From: Shuttleworthella satelles DSM 14600 | GTDB taxonomy: Bacteria > Bacillota > Clostridia > Lachnospirales > Lachnospiraceae | NCBI RefSeq assembly: GCF_000160115.1 | Contig: NZ_GG665866.1 | Span: forward strand, 496,001 to 560,000 | DNA: 64,000 bases | Direction of reading: 5' to 3' | Shown: positions 35,643 through 44,687 of the stretch, piece by piece | Layout of the letters: each line of letters opens with the position of its first letter | How positions within the stretch are numbered: the first letter of the stretch is position 1 | The notes under the pieces: generated by a model | The model's database searches: none | What the model saw: the letters and a program-made list of their open reading frames with translations, nothing else | Told to the model about the DNA's origin: nothing | Made by a program: the position numbers and the translations under genes

Positions 35643-37739
35643 ATGAATTGTAAGATCCTGCATGAATCCTCCGGCCGCATGCGTGTGCACATCGATCGCT
35701 TTCGCATGACGCTCGATCAGGCAGATCTTGTCGAATACAGTCTGCGCAGTCAGAGTTTCGTCAAATCAGTCAAGGTCTATGACCGCACCGGGGATGCCAT
35801 CATCTCCTATCAGAGAGGCAGCCGCCGCAAGGTCATCGACTTCCTCTCTGCTCTCAACTATGAAGACGAGGCATTTTTATCTCTTGTCCCCGAGCACACC
35901 AGCCGGGCCATGCAGCGCAAGTACGAGGAGAAACTGGTCTGGAGCGTACTGGCCAAGGGCTTTCGCAGCCTTTTCTTCCCGGTGGGCCTGAACACAGCTA
36001 TCACAGTGATTCATGCTCTCCCTTATTTCATCAAGGGCCTTAAGTCTCTCCTGTCCTGGAAAATCGAAGTCTCCGTTTTAGACGCGGCCGCCATCGGCAC
36101 TTCTCTGGTACGCGGAGACATCGGAACAGCAGGAAGTATCATTTTTCTGCAGCATATCGGTGACATCTTAGAGGACTGGACCCACGAGAAATCTGTCGAC
36201 GATCTGGCCGAGATGATGAGCCTGCACGTAGACCATGTCTGGGTGCAGACAGAGGACGGCGATGAAGTCCTGATGTCTGTCAAGGACATCAAGCCGGGTG
36301 ATCGAATCATCCTTCGGACCTCCAACGTCATTCCTCTTGATTCCACGGTCATCTCCGGACAGGCCAGTGTCAACCAGGCGTCCATGACCGGAGAACCGGC
36401 TGCCGTCTTCAAGAGGGCCGGCTCCACTGTATTCGCCGGCACAGTTGTAGAAGAGGGTGAGCTAGTCTGCTCTGTGACCAAGGGAATGGGCAGCGGAAAA
36501 TATGACCAGATCATCAAGATGATTGAGGACTCTGAAAAGCTCAAGAGCAATACGGTCAACAACGCTTTTCATCTGGCGGACGGACTGGTTCCCTGGGCTT
36601 TTGCCGGCGTAGGACTGACCTACGCCCTGACCCGCAACGTCACGAGAGCCCTGGCATTTCTTATGGTGGACTTCTCCTGTGCTCTCAAGCTCTCCATGCC
36701 TCTTGCAGTCATGAGCGCTATGCGGGATGCAAGCCGACACGACATCTCTGTCAAGGGAGGAAAATACCTGGAGGCGGTTGCTCATGCACAGACCATCGTC
36801 TTTGACAAGACAGGCACTCTGACCCATGCCAGTCCCCGTCTGGCCGACATTGTCACTTTTGGGGACTGGAATGAGACAGAGGCCCTGCGTCTGGCGGCCT
36901 GTATGGAGGAGCACTTCCCCCACTCCATTGCCAACGCTGTGGTCAAGGAGGCCAAACGCCGTCATATCACCCATGCCGAGGCGCACACCAAAGTGGAATA
37001 CATCGTGGCGCACGGCATCGCGACCACCATTGACGGAAAGCGGGCCGTGATCGGCAGTCACCATTTCATCATGGAGGATGAGAAAATCCAGATCTCTGAC
37101 CTCGACCGAAAGCGCTATGAGCATATCCCCCGGGAATATTCTCCTCTTTATCTGGCCGTGGACGGACAACTGGCAGCTGTTCTCTGCATAGATGACCCCA
37201 TTCGCGAAGAGGCCGCTGATGTGATCGACCGCCTGCACGCTTTAGGCATCAGCAAGGTCTGCATGATGACCGGCGATAATAAGAATACGGCCGCTGCTGT
37301 CGCCAGTCGGCTCAACATCGACGAGTACTACGCGGAGGTTTTGCCTGAGGATAAGGCCGCCTTCATTCGCAGGGAACACAATCTGGGGCGACAGGTTATT
37401 ATGGTCGGCGACGGAATCAATGACACCCCTGCCCTGTCGGAGGCGGACGTCGGTTTTGCTGTCTCCAACGGAGCCGCAATTGCCAGAGAGGTCGCGGATA
37501 TCGTCATCTCTGACGGGTCCCTGGAGAATCTGGTTACCATCCGCCGGATCGCCAGCAGGCTCTTTGACCGGATCCACGCGAATTACCGGACCATTATGGG
37601 CTTTAACGGCAGTTTGATTGCCCTGGGCGCTCTCGGCCTTCTATCTCCGGCCACAGCTTCTCTGTTTCACAATATGTCTACCATCGCAATCGGACTTTAC
37701 AGTATGACTCCGGTCATCAGTGAAGACGGAAGGGAGTAA
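35643..37739 (+). CDS. Heavy-metal-transporting P-type ATPase (CtpC-like, SCA motif)
   Basis: The 698-residue pump has an HMA-like N-terminus (CKILHESSGRMRVHIDRFRM) that lacks a CxxC pair. It also has the actuator motif MTGEPAAV, phosphorylation site VFDKTGTLTH, HP-type motif HFPHSIANA and hinge GDGINDTPALSEADVG. The intramembrane metal motif is DFSCALKLSMP, not CPC, so copper and cadmium types are unlikely; manganese or zinc are better guesses. Export is expected. It forms an operon with the DUF6110 gene and a 34-residue membrane peptide. Confidence 0.92.
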   Translation: MNCKILHESSGRMRVHIDRFRMTLDQADLVEYSLRSQSFVKSVKVYDRTGDAIISYQRGSRRKVIDFLSALNYEDEAFLSLVPEHTSRAMQRKYEEKLVWSVLAKGFRSLFFPVGLNTAITVIHALPYFIKGLKSLLSWKIEVSVLDAAAIGTSLVRGDIGTAGSIIFLQHIGDILEDWTHEKSVDDLAEMMSLHVDHVWVQTEDGDEVLMSVKDIKPGDRIILRTSNVIPLDSTVISGQASVNQASMTGEPAAVFKRAGSTVFAGTVVEEGELVCSVTKGMGSGKYDQIIKMIEDSEKLKSNTVNNAFHLADGLVPWAFAGVGLTYALTRNVTRALAFLMVDFSCALKLSMPLAVMSAMRDASRHDISVKGGKYLEAVAHAQTIVFDKTGTLTHASPRLADIVTFGDWNETEALRLAACMEEHFPHSIANAVVKEAKRRHITHAEAHTKVEYIVAHGIATTIDGKRAVIGSHHFIMEDEKIQISDLDRKRYEHIPREYSPLYLAVDGQLAAVLCIDDPIREEAADVIDRLHALGISKVCMMTGDNKNTAAAVASRLNIDEYYAEVLPEDKAAFIRREHNLGRQVIMVGDGINDTPALSEADVGFAVSNGAAIAREVADIVISDGSLENLVTIRRIASRLFDRIHANYRTIMGFNGSLIALGALGLLSPATASLFHNMSTIAIGLYSMTPVISEDGRE

Positions 37740-37744
37740 TAAGT

Positions 37745-37849
37745 ATGAACTATTTCAAGTGCCATAAATACACTGCGATCATCATGCTGATTGCCGCGAT
37801 TCTCTGTATCTGGAGCGGTCATAAGATGACTGCGGGGCATAAGGCATAA
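37745..37849 (+). CDS. Small membrane peptide after the metal ATPase (34 aa)
   Basis: Starting 5 bases after the ATPase stop, with GGGAG upstream, this frame encodes MNYFKCHKYTAIIM, a short membrane span (LIAAILCIWSG) and HKMTAGHKA. The Cys-His pair before the span and three His after it could bind metal. Similar tiny proteins next to such ATPases occur in related bacteria, as far as I recall; no function is established. Confidence 0.7.
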   Translation: MNYFKCHKYTAIIMLIAAILCIWSGHKMTAGHKA

Positions 37850-37866
37850 TTAATTTAACCGACCCG

Positions 37867-37998
37867 ACAACCGATGATCGGAACAATTTCATTAATCCGC
37901 TAATCGGCGATCAGAAAGATTGCATTGATCCGCCAGCCGACGGCCAGGAAGATTTTATTAATCCGCTAATCAACGGCCAGGAAGATTTTATTAATCCG
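37867..37998. repeat. 33-bp tandem repeat, four copies
   Basis: Four direct units starting at 37867, 37900, 37933 and 37966, each ending in ATTAATCCG or ATTGATCCG. The last two are nearly identical; the first is most diverged. A partial fifth copy follows. It lies in the 3' end of the metal-ATPase transcript. Confidence 0.9.
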
Positions 37999-38034
37999 CC
38001 AATTGACGATTAAAGGGCGCGCCGTAGGGCGCGC

Positions 38035-38100
38035 AAAAAAGAGGAGTTCCCTCCCAGGGCAGCTGCAGGCCAGCTGGTCCAAAGGGACCTCCTCTTTTTT
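38035..38100. terminator. Bidirectional terminator between convergent operons
   Basis: Arms AAAAAAGAGGAGTTCCCT (38035-38052) and AGGGACCTCCTCTTTTTT (38083-38100) pair with one mismatch, and the T-rich ends serve both strands. The loop contains an inner CAGCTG hairpin. It stops the plus-strand ATPase operon and the minus-strand patatin transcript. Confidence 0.9.
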
Positions 38101-38117
38101 AGTGACAGAAAATAATC

Positions 38118-38276
38118 GACCATTACCGCCTCTCCCCGGGTCTCCTTCATCACACAGAAGGCATAGGTCAGGACCTGATCTTCACAGTCGACACAGGCAT
38201 AGGCCAGAACCTGATCTTCACGGTCGACACAGGCAAAGACCGGACGTCTCTCATCCGCGAAGATTTCCGCCAGCTC
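38118..38276 (-). pseudogene. Internal fragment of a GNAT acetyltransferase
   Basis: In one minus-strand frame the DNA reads LAEIFADERRPVFACVDRED, then QVLTYAFCVMKETRGEAVM. This matches the early strands of GNAT acetyltransferases (PVFVAVDxxxxVLGYAFC). There is no start codon and the acetyl-CoA-binding part is missing. The 5' end overlaps the last codons of the patatin gene in another frame. A 36-bp duplication inside it repeats 12 codons. Confidence 0.6.
38160..38231. repeat. 36-bp direct repeat, two copies, inside the GNAT remnant
   Basis: Units beginning GGCATAGG(T/C)CAG lie at 38160 and 38196. The length of 36 keeps the old reading frame (12 codons). Confidence 0.85.
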
Positions 38277-39111
38277 CCCTCAGGAACTCTTCCGCCACCT
38301 TCCCCTTGGCATACCCCTCCTGATACAGGGCGTCCAATTTCTCCAGATCTCGGGTCAGGGTTTTCAGCCCGCTGATATCATCCGGCCCAAGCACCAGAGC
38401 TCTTCCCGCTTGCTCCTCTTTCTGCAGCTGTCTGAGCTGACGATTATAGAGATAACCCCGATCGGCCAGCTTCCTGGCCACCTTAGGATGCGTATACTTG
38501 AGAAATCTTGCGTAGCCTCGATCTGATTTTCCAGTGCGCATCAATGTCTTAGGTCGGGTCAGGATGACCAGGATGCGGTCACAGCCCTGCGCAAAGGCCC
38601 TCTTAAAGGGGATGGGATCGGAAATACCGCCGTCATAGTAACGGTAATTGCCGATCCGGTATGGTCTGCAGACCACGGGAACACAGGATGAGGCCTTGAG
38701 AACATCGTAGTCGTCCTGGCAGATATGATTCCGGTTGAAGTAGACCGGTTTCCCCGTGTCTGCATCCGTTGCCACCACCTCAAAGAGGGTGGGGTCTTTG
38801 GCAAATGCCGGATAGTCAACGGGATATTCCCCTCCCCGGTTCGAGAGCTTGCCGTAGCCATAGTCAAGATTAATGATAGATCCCCTCCGAAGGAGCTGTC
38901 CCATCCCCATGTACTCTTTGCGAAATACATAGTCCGCGTAAAATTTGTAATTGCGTCCCTTCTGACCTGCCAGATAGGAAATTCCGTTGGCGCTGCCTGC
39001 CGAAACTCCGATAAAGTAATCGACGCGCAGGCCGATTTCCATAAAATAATCCAGAAGCCCCGCGCCAAAGATATCTCTTGTTCCTCCGCCGACATCAACA
39101 ATTCCAAGCAC
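38251..39111 (-). CDS. Patatin-like phospholipase/esterase (RssA type)
   Basis: The 286-residue product has the patatin catalytic dyad: nucleophile Ser in IGVSAGSANG and Asp in YYDGGISDP. The oxyanion stretch DVGGGTRDIFGAG is at the N-terminus. It probably acts on membrane lipids, but the substrate is unknown. The start is GTG at 39111 behind GAGGTGAGA. The last residues (GAGGNLRG) run into the GNAT remnant, so the natural C-terminus may have been altered by a rearrangement. Confidence 0.88.
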   Translation of the reverse strand: MLGIVDVGGGTRDIFGAGLLDYFMEIGLRVDYFIGVSAGSANGISYLAGQKGRNYKFYADYVFRKEYMGMGQLLRRGSIINLDYGYGKLSNRGGEYPVDYPAFAKDPTLFEVVATDADTGKPVYFNRNHICQDDYDVLKASSCVPVVCRPYRIGNYRYYDGGISDPIPFKRAFAQGCDRILVILTRPKTLMRTGKSDRGYARFLKYTHPKVARKLADRGYLYNRQLRQLQKEEQAGRALVLGPDDISGLKTLTRDLEKLDALYQEGYAKGKVAEEFLRGAGGNLRG

Positions 39112-39219
39112 TTATCTCACCTCATTTTCAAAAAACGCAGAAGCAAATCTGCCTGATTTCTGCCCTCAAGCACAGGAAGAGGACCGGGGCAAAGCCCATC
39201 CCTTTTTATTCGCCAAATC

Positions 39220-39966
39220 TTAGTCCTGGCTCTCAAGCACGAGAAGACACCCCTGCTCAAGAGAAATCTCCGCCCGATCGACAATCTCATTGCTCACGCC
39301 CATGGAAGAAAAGAGGTCCATCCGCGCGTCCTGCAGGGGATAGGATACTCCTCGTAATGTCACCCCCAGACAGGGACCTCCAAAGGGAATCACAGACAGA
39401 TATTGTCCCCACTCTTCCTCTTTGGTCACAGACAGGGGATGCCCGGAGTCCACCATGCGGATCCGGTTGTCCGGGTCTAAGATACAGGCGGGAATTCCCC
39501 GGCCTGCCCGCGCTTTCAGAGCCTGGCCCAGAATGGCCACCGCGCCGAAGACGTGATCCAGCCGACTTCCTGTCGCTCCCAGAATGCCAATAAAATCAAT
39601 CTGATATTCCCCTGCTCCCTTCGGCAGCTCCTTAAGGTCCATAATCCTGCGCTCCGCCGGATCAAGTCTCTGATAGTGCTCCCGATCTAAGAGCAGAGCC
39701 AGATTCAGGGCCGCCTCCGTATCCGTATCATCCTTGTGTGTCGGCAGAACCGAAAGCGGAAGCTGCCATCTGACCAGAGCCTGCCGCTCATCATCGTCAA
39801 TCGAATCAAAGTCTCCGATCAGATAGTCAGGCCGGAGCCCCAGCCGGTATAAAAACCAGGCTCCGCGATCCGCCCCGATCAGCAGATCATCTCTATTCTC
39901 TTTTCCGAGGATTTTCCTCACAAATCCCTCATCCAGGCTTCCGCCGCTGACAATCCACACTCGCAT
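39220..39966 (-). CDS. thiN: Thiamine pyrophosphokinase
   Basis: It makes thiamine diphosphate from thiamine and ATP. The 248-residue product has the family motifs IGADRGAWFLYRLG, YLIGDFDSI and LPTHKDDTDTEAALNLAL, and the C-terminal thiamine-binding half. At 248 residues it is somewhat longer than many (about 210-220), owing to a segment around DPAERRIMDLKELPKG. It follows rpe by 8 bases. Confidence 0.93.
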   Translation of the reverse strand: MRVWIVSGGSLDEGFVRKILGKENRDDLLIGADRGAWFLYRLGLRPDYLIGDFDSIDDDERQALVRWQLPLSVLPTHKDDTDTEAALNLALLLDREHYQRLDPAERRIMDLKELPKGAGEYQIDFIGILGATGSRLDHVFGAVAILGQALKARAGRGIPACILDPDNRIRMVDSGHPLSVTKEEEWGQYLSVIPFGGPCLGVTLRGVSYPLQDARMDLFSSMGVSNEIVDRAEISLEQGCLLVLESQD

Positions 39967-39974
39967 GAAACTAT

Positions 39975-40625
39975 CTACCCCATAATCTCCAGGAATCTCT
40001 GCACATTATCGGCGGCGTCGCCGCGATAGACCGCGGAGCCTGCCACAATGATATTGGCCCCGGCGTTCAGGACATCTGTGACATTTTCCAGGTTGATCCC
40101 GCCGTCTACCTCAATATCAATATCCAGCCCCTGCCTGTCCATCATCTGGCGCAGTTGCTGGAGCTTGTCAATCGTATACGGGATAAATTCCTGCCCTCCA
40201 AAGCCAGGGTTGACGCTCATGAGCAAAACCATATCCAGCTGAGGCAGGACATATTCAAGGACGTCGAGGGAGGTGGCAGGATTTAGAGCCAGACCGACCA
40301 TGACCTTCTGCTCTTTGACCGCCGCGATCGTTCGATCCAGGTGCCTTGTCGCCTCGGCATGCACGGTAATAATATCAGCGCCCGCTTCCGCCATATCAGG
40401 AACAAAACGGGCGGGCTCCTCCACCATCATATGAACATCCAGAATCTTATCCGTGTAATTGCGGATCGACCGGACGACAGGAGCCCCGATTGTGATGTTG
40501 GGCACAAATGTGCCGTCCATAACGTCAACATGAATGTACTGGGCCCCGGCCTCATCGACCAGAGCGATGTCGTCAGCCAGATGACCGTAATCCGCGGATA
40601 AAATGGATGGGGATAAACAATTCAA
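39975..40625 (-). CDS. rpe: Ribulose-phosphate 3-epimerase
   Basis: It interconverts ribulose 5-phosphate and xylulose 5-phosphate. The 216-residue TIM barrel has SPSILSADYGHLADDI, the metal-binding HVDVMDGTFVPN and VHMMVEEP-type strand, LMSVNPGFGGQ, and VDGGINLENV. It lies between rsgA and thiN, a common order in Firmicutes. Confidence 0.97.
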   Translation of the reverse strand: MNCLSPSILSADYGHLADDIALVDEAGAQYIHVDVMDGTFVPNITIGAPVVRSIRNYTDKILDVHMMVEEPARFVPDMAEAGADIITVHAEATRHLDRTIAAVKEQKVMVGLALNPATSLDVLEYVLPQLDMVLLMSVNPGFGGQEFIPYTIDKLQQLRQMMDRQGLDIDIEVDGGINLENVTDVLNAGANIIVAGSAVYRGDAADNVQRFLEIMG

Positions 40626-40686
40626 CAGGAACTCCTCTCCGGGGCAGATCCTTGCCCTGTACTCTGAACTATATTTTCAGTCTGGT

Positions 40687-41754
40687 CTAATATCTTCTTC
40701 GCTCGGATAACTCCTCATACATCTGCAGGTAGGAGTCATAGCGGCTTTGGGAAATTTTCCCTCTGTCAAGGGCTTTTCGCACAGCGCACTGGGGTTCATG
40801 GGTATGCGTGCAGGGCTGAAACCTGCACGCATTCATATAGGGTAGAAATTCCGGAAAGTAAAAAGCCAGATCCTCTTTCTCAAAGTCCGGCACATAAAGG
40901 CTGGAAAATCCGGGAGTATCCACGATGAATCCTCTGGCGCCCTGGTACCTGCCCCGAATCTCCTCACAGATCATCTCCGGGGAATCCTCCTCCAGGACCC
41001 TGGCCTCATCCTCGATGAAATGCCTGTTCACCCGGAATCGACCGGCAGGATCCCCTGTCCCTCCAGAGGGCTCTGCCTCTCCTTTTCCCCCTGTGTTCAA
41101 GCAACCCTCCACTGCGGAGGGCTCCCCCTCCAGAGGAATCAACTCACTGTGACGGGTCGTGTGCCGGCCCCTTCCCAGCTTGACGGAAATGCCGGCCGTT
41201 TGCATGCGGGTGGCAGACTGCAGGCGGTTGATCAGGGAGGACTTGCCGACGCCGGAGGGACCCGCCACGGTTGTCGTCCTGTTAGACAGCTGACGCCGGA
41301 TCTCATCCAGGCCCAGATTCTCCTTGGCGGACATGAAGTGGATGGGGTAAGCGCTGGCCGCGTAAATACGTCTGATTCGCTCAATCTCCTCCCTGTCGAC
41401 CAGATCCACCTTGTTAAAGAGAATCGTCGTCGGTATTTCCGCCTGTTCCATCATGACTAAGAAGCGGTCCAGAAGATTGAAATTGGGCATCGGCTTCCTT
41501 GCCGCGAAGATCACCAGGGCCTGATCCACATTGGCTACCGCCGGCCGAATCAGAAGACTTCTGCGCTCGGCAATCGACACGATATTCCCCTCGGCGTCCA
41601 CAGGATCTGTGATCTCTATCTCTACCGCGTCCCCTGCCACCGGTTTGATCTTCTTCTTGCGAAAAGCTCCCCGGGCCTTGCATTCGTAGATTCCTCTTCC
41701 TCTGACATAGACATAGTAGAAGCCGGCGATTCCCTTGATGATCTTCCCTTGCAT
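40687..41754 (-). CDS. rsgA: Ribosome small-subunit GTPase RsgA with a large insert
   Basis: RsgA helps 30S maturation and is a circularly permuted GTPase. From the ATG at 41754 (MQGKIIKGIAG, behind GGAGGAAGGAG) it is 355 residues. Visible are G4 (FNKVDLVD, 113-120), G1 (GPSGVGKSSLIN, 165-176), switch I (GRHTTRH, 196-202), G3 (DTPG, 279-282) and the zinc motif C310-C315-H317-C323. About 67 extra residues, rich in Gly, Glu and Pro, lie between switch I and G3 (about 207-273), where other RsgA proteins have about ten. All catalytic motifs are intact. Confidence 0.95.
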   Translation of the reverse strand: MQGKIIKGIAGFYYVYVRGRGIYECKARGAFRKKKIKPVAGDAVEIEITDPVDAEGNIVSIAERRSLLIRPAVANVDQALVIFAARKPMPNFNLLDRFLVMMEQAEIPTTILFNKVDLVDREEIERIRRIYAASAYPIHFMSAKENLGLDEIRRQLSNRTTTVAGPSGVGKSSLINRLQSATRMQTAGISVKLGRGRHTTRHSELIPLEGEPSAVEGCLNTGGKGEAEPSGGTGDPAGRFRVNRHFIEDEARVLEEDSPEMICEEIRGRYQGARGFIVDTPGFSSLYVPDFEKEDLAFYFPEFLPYMNACRFQPCTHTHEPQCAVRKALDRGKISQSRYDSYLQMYEELSERRRY

Positions 41755-41808
41755 CTCCTTCCTCCGCTGATATGGCAAAGACGCCCGGTTCCCCGGGCGT
41801 CTGAAATC

Positions 41809-43794
41809 TTACTGCTTGGCGAAAGAAACCGCCGTAGAACCGCTCGCTCCTCCGGACCAGGAGAGAGTTCCGCTCGACGTCTGAATATTCTCCACAGAGA
41901 GGGTCTCTGTCTTGCCGGCGCCGACCTTCCAGGTCCTAAGCGTCTTGCCGGCCGTGTCTTTTAAGACGTAGGTGACATCACTTGTCGTGCTGTTCGTGAC
42001 GGACTGAGAGAACCGGTATGCCGCCGTCTCCTTCCCCTTGGAAATCACGATATTCACCGCTGTTCCGGGATCGATATACTGGCCGGTGCTGGGACTCTGC
42101 GAAATTACCTTGCCCGATTCCACACTGTCGCTGTAGCTGGACGTCACATTCCCCAGCGTTAACTTGGCCGCGGACAGGGCGCTGCTCGCCTCGTCCTTGG
42201 TCATGCCGGTCAGACTGGGCACCTGGACCGCCTTGGTCCCCTGGCTGACAAGCAGGGTCACCTGACTGTTCTTGGCCAGCTTGCTGCCGGCAGTCGGATC
42301 TGTGCTGATCACGACCCCTTTGGCCGCCGAAGAGGAGTACTGATACTGAACATTGACGGTCAGACCGGCCCCCTTGAGCGTCTTGGTCGCGGCATCCTCC
42401 GTCTGTCCTGTCACATCAGGCACCTTGATCTTGTCAGACCCTGTGGAAATGGTCAGTGTCACCGTTGAATCCTTGTCCACCTTCTTACCGGCCGTCGGAT
42501 CCTGCTCAGCTACCATCCCCTGATCATAGTCATCAGACGTCGCGCTTACCGTGACGACCTTCAAGCCCATGTTGGTCAGGGTGGATTTGGCTTCCTCCTC
42601 ACTCTTTCCTGTCACATCGGGAAGACGAATCTGACTGGTCTGCTCCGTGTTCGTGCCGAAGCCCTTGAACCATCCGAAAAGAGAGCCGAAGACATAGATC
42701 ATAATGATCATAATGATAATGGCAGCGATCACACCGCCGATCGTAATGATCTTCTCAATATTCCTGCCCTTTTTCTTGTCCCCGGAAGCGGTCAGCGCCC
42801 CAGTCTCAGCCGCGGCAGGCAGAGCCCCGGCCTTCTGTTCGTTAAGGTCCGCTTCCTTATCCTCGTCCTCCTCGTATGCGCCGGCCTCCTTCTTGATCTC
42901 GTTTAACTCATCCTCAGTAATGACCTTGGTCTTATCATCGTCAACCAGCGGAACGATATTGATAAAATCCTCATTGGGCGTCACCAGAGCCTTGCGCAGA
43001 TCCAGGAGCAGCTCTTCCATATTCTGATAGCGGCGATCAGGGCTCTTCATGGTCGCCTTCTCGATGATGTGCTCGACACTGATCGGCAGATCCTCCGCAA
43101 TCGCTGACGCCTTTGGCATCTCGGACTGCAGATGCTGCAGGGCCACCGCGACTGTGGAATCTCCATCAAAGGGCACCTGTCCGGTGGCCATTTCATACAT
43201 CACAATTCCCAGAGAATAGATGTCGGACCGATAGGTCACATAGCCGTTTCTGGCCTGCTCCGGCGAGGTATAGTGGACTGATCCCATCATATCCGCGTGC
43301 ACGGTATTGGAGGAAACCGCCTTGGCAATGCCAAAATCCGTCACCTTAACCTTGCCGTCCTTGGAGATCATGATGTTCTGAGGCTTAATGTCCCTGTGAA
43401 TGATTCCCTTCTTGTGGGCGGCTTCAATCCCCCGCGCCACCTGGATGGCGATGGAGATCACCTCCTTGTAGTTAAGACGCCCCTTCTTCTCAATGTAGGT
43501 CTTCAGCGTCACACCCTCGACGACCTCCATCACAATATAGTAAAGGCCGTTCTCAGAGCCGACGTCATAGATGTTTACGATATTCGGATGCTCTAAACCC
43601 GCCGCGGACTGCGCCTCCTGACGGAATTTGGTGACAAAGGTCATATCGTGGGAGAAATCCTCCTTTAGGACCTTGACTCCGACATCTCTGCCGAGAAGAT
43701 GATCCTTGGCCCTGTAGACATCCGACATGCCCCCTGTCCCAATGTTGGCTGTGATCTCATACCGATTCGCAAGAAATGTTCCATTTTCTAACAT
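41809..43794 (-). CDS. prkC: Ser/Thr protein kinase with PASTA domains
   Basis: This membrane kinase senses muropeptides or lipid II and controls growth, division and exit from dormancy. The 661-residue product has a Hanks-type kinase domain (GTGGMSDVY, Lys41, HRDIKPQN with Asp135, DFG 153-155), an acidic juxtamembrane part and a membrane span (about 349-370). Three PASTA repeats follow (about 390-594), each starting with LPDVTG- or VPSLTG-like strands. A final Ser/Thr-rich beta domain (about 600-661) is less common. Its partner phosphatase gene is 3 bases upstream. Confidence 0.96.
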   Translation of the reverse strand: MLENGTFLANRYEITANIGTGGMSDVYRAKDHLLGRDVGVKVLKEDFSHDMTFVTKFRQEAQSAAGLEHPNIVNIYDVGSENGLYYIVMEVVEGVTLKTYIEKKGRLNYKEVISIAIQVARGIEAAHKKGIIHRDIKPQNIMISKDGKVKVTDFGIAKAVSSNTVHADMMGSVHYTSPEQARNGYVTYRSDIYSLGIVMYEMATGQVPFDGDSTVAVALQHLQSEMPKASAIAEDLPISVEHIIEKATMKSPDRRYQNMEELLLDLRKALVTPNEDFINIVPLVDDDKTKVITEDELNEIKKEAGAYEEDEDKEADLNEQKAGALPAAAETGALTASGDKKKGRNIEKIITIGGVIAAIIIMIIMIYVFGSLFGWFKGFGTNTEQTSQIRLPDVTGKSEEEAKSTLTNMGLKVVTVSATSDDYDQGMVAEQDPTAGKKVDKDSTVTLTISTGSDKIKVPDVTGQTEDAATKTLKGAGLTVNVQYQYSSSAAKGVVISTDPTAGSKLAKNSQVTLLVSQGTKAVQVPSLTGMTKDEASSALSAAKLTLGNVTSSYSDSVESGKVISQSPSTGQYIDPGTAVNIVISKGKETAAYRFSQSVTNSTTSDVTYVLKDTAGKTLRTWKVGAGKTETLSVENIQTSSGTLSWSGGASGSTAVSFAKQ

Positions 43795-43797
43795 AGA

Positions 43798-44541
43798 CTA
43801 CATCCTCTCCGCATCAACCAGGGGATCGATGACAATCACAGAGATATTGTCCTTCCCCCCATTGAAATTCGCCAACTCAAGCAGGCGCTCCGCCCTCATC
43901 TCAGGTTCGGGCTCCGTATTCATAATTCGAAGGATTTCCTCGTCAGGCACCATATTGGTCAGTCCATCGGTACACATGAGTATCTGCTCCCGGGGCTGTA
44001 AAAAAAGGTCAAAATAATCGGGATGAACCTCGGCTTCCACTCCGACAGCCCTGGTAATAATGTTCTTGTTGGGATTGTGCATGGCCTCATCCCTTGTCAT
44101 CTCGCCACTGCGCCGCATCTCCTCCACCAGGGAGTGATCGCGGGTCACCTGGCACAGGCCGCTGTGGTCGACCAGATAGAGGCGGGAATCCCCCACATTC
44201 GCCACATAGAGATGCTGCCCGCAAATGGTGGCTGCCACGAAGGTAGTTCCCATTCCCCGCTTGCTGTCGTCAGAAGCAGCCATCTCATAGATGACGCTGT
44301 TAGCGCTGCTGATCGCCTGGTCTAAGACGGCGACCGGCTCTTTGAGCGCGGATGTCTCTATGGTGCTGACCGCGTGCTGGACTGCCTTGGAAGAGGCGTA
44401 TTCCCCAGCCTTGTGTCCTCCCATTCCATCCGCAATCACAAAGAGATTGGACAGGGGGCCGATCGATTCCGAAGCCGCGAAGACATAGTCCTGGTTGCTA
44501 CTTCTGACCTGACCGACGTCGGTTTTTGAAGCAAATAACAT
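43798..44541 (-). CDS. stp: PP2C-family Ser/Thr phosphatase, partner of PrkC
   Basis: It reverses phosphorylation by the PASTA kinase. The 247-residue product has the PP2C metal-binding motifs: KTDVGQVRSSNQD, VIADGMGGHKAGE, ANVGDSRLYLV, MCTDGLTNMV and GGKDNISVIV. It is cotranscribed with prkC (3-base gap) and follows rlmN by 146 bases. Confidence 0.96.
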   Translation of the reverse strand: MLFASKTDVGQVRSSNQDYVFAASESIGPLSNLFVIADGMGGHKAGEYASSKAVQHAVSTIETSALKEPVAVLDQAISSANSVIYEMAASDDSKRGMGTTFVAATICGQHLYVANVGDSRLYLVDHSGLCQVTRDHSLVEEMRRSGEMTRDEAMHNPNKNIITRAVGVEAEVHPDYFDLFLQPREQILMCTDGLTNMVPDEEILRIMNTEPEPEMRAERLLELANFNGGKDNISVIVIDPLVDAERM

Positions 44542-44687
44542 ATCGCATCCTTACTGCGTCATCAGACAGGAACCTCACTCTGCAAGGATCTCCTGCCATA
44601 ATCATCAAACAACCGAACATATACCCTGAGCAGATTCCATTGTGCAAACTTTCAAATGAGCGCTCAGGGATATTCGATTGTCCACTG

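Noticed and set aside
36000-37700. Copper specificity for the plus-strand P-type ATPase
   Set aside because: It lacks the intramembrane CPC motif and any CxxC in its N-terminal domain; copA at 62.2 kb fits copper far better.
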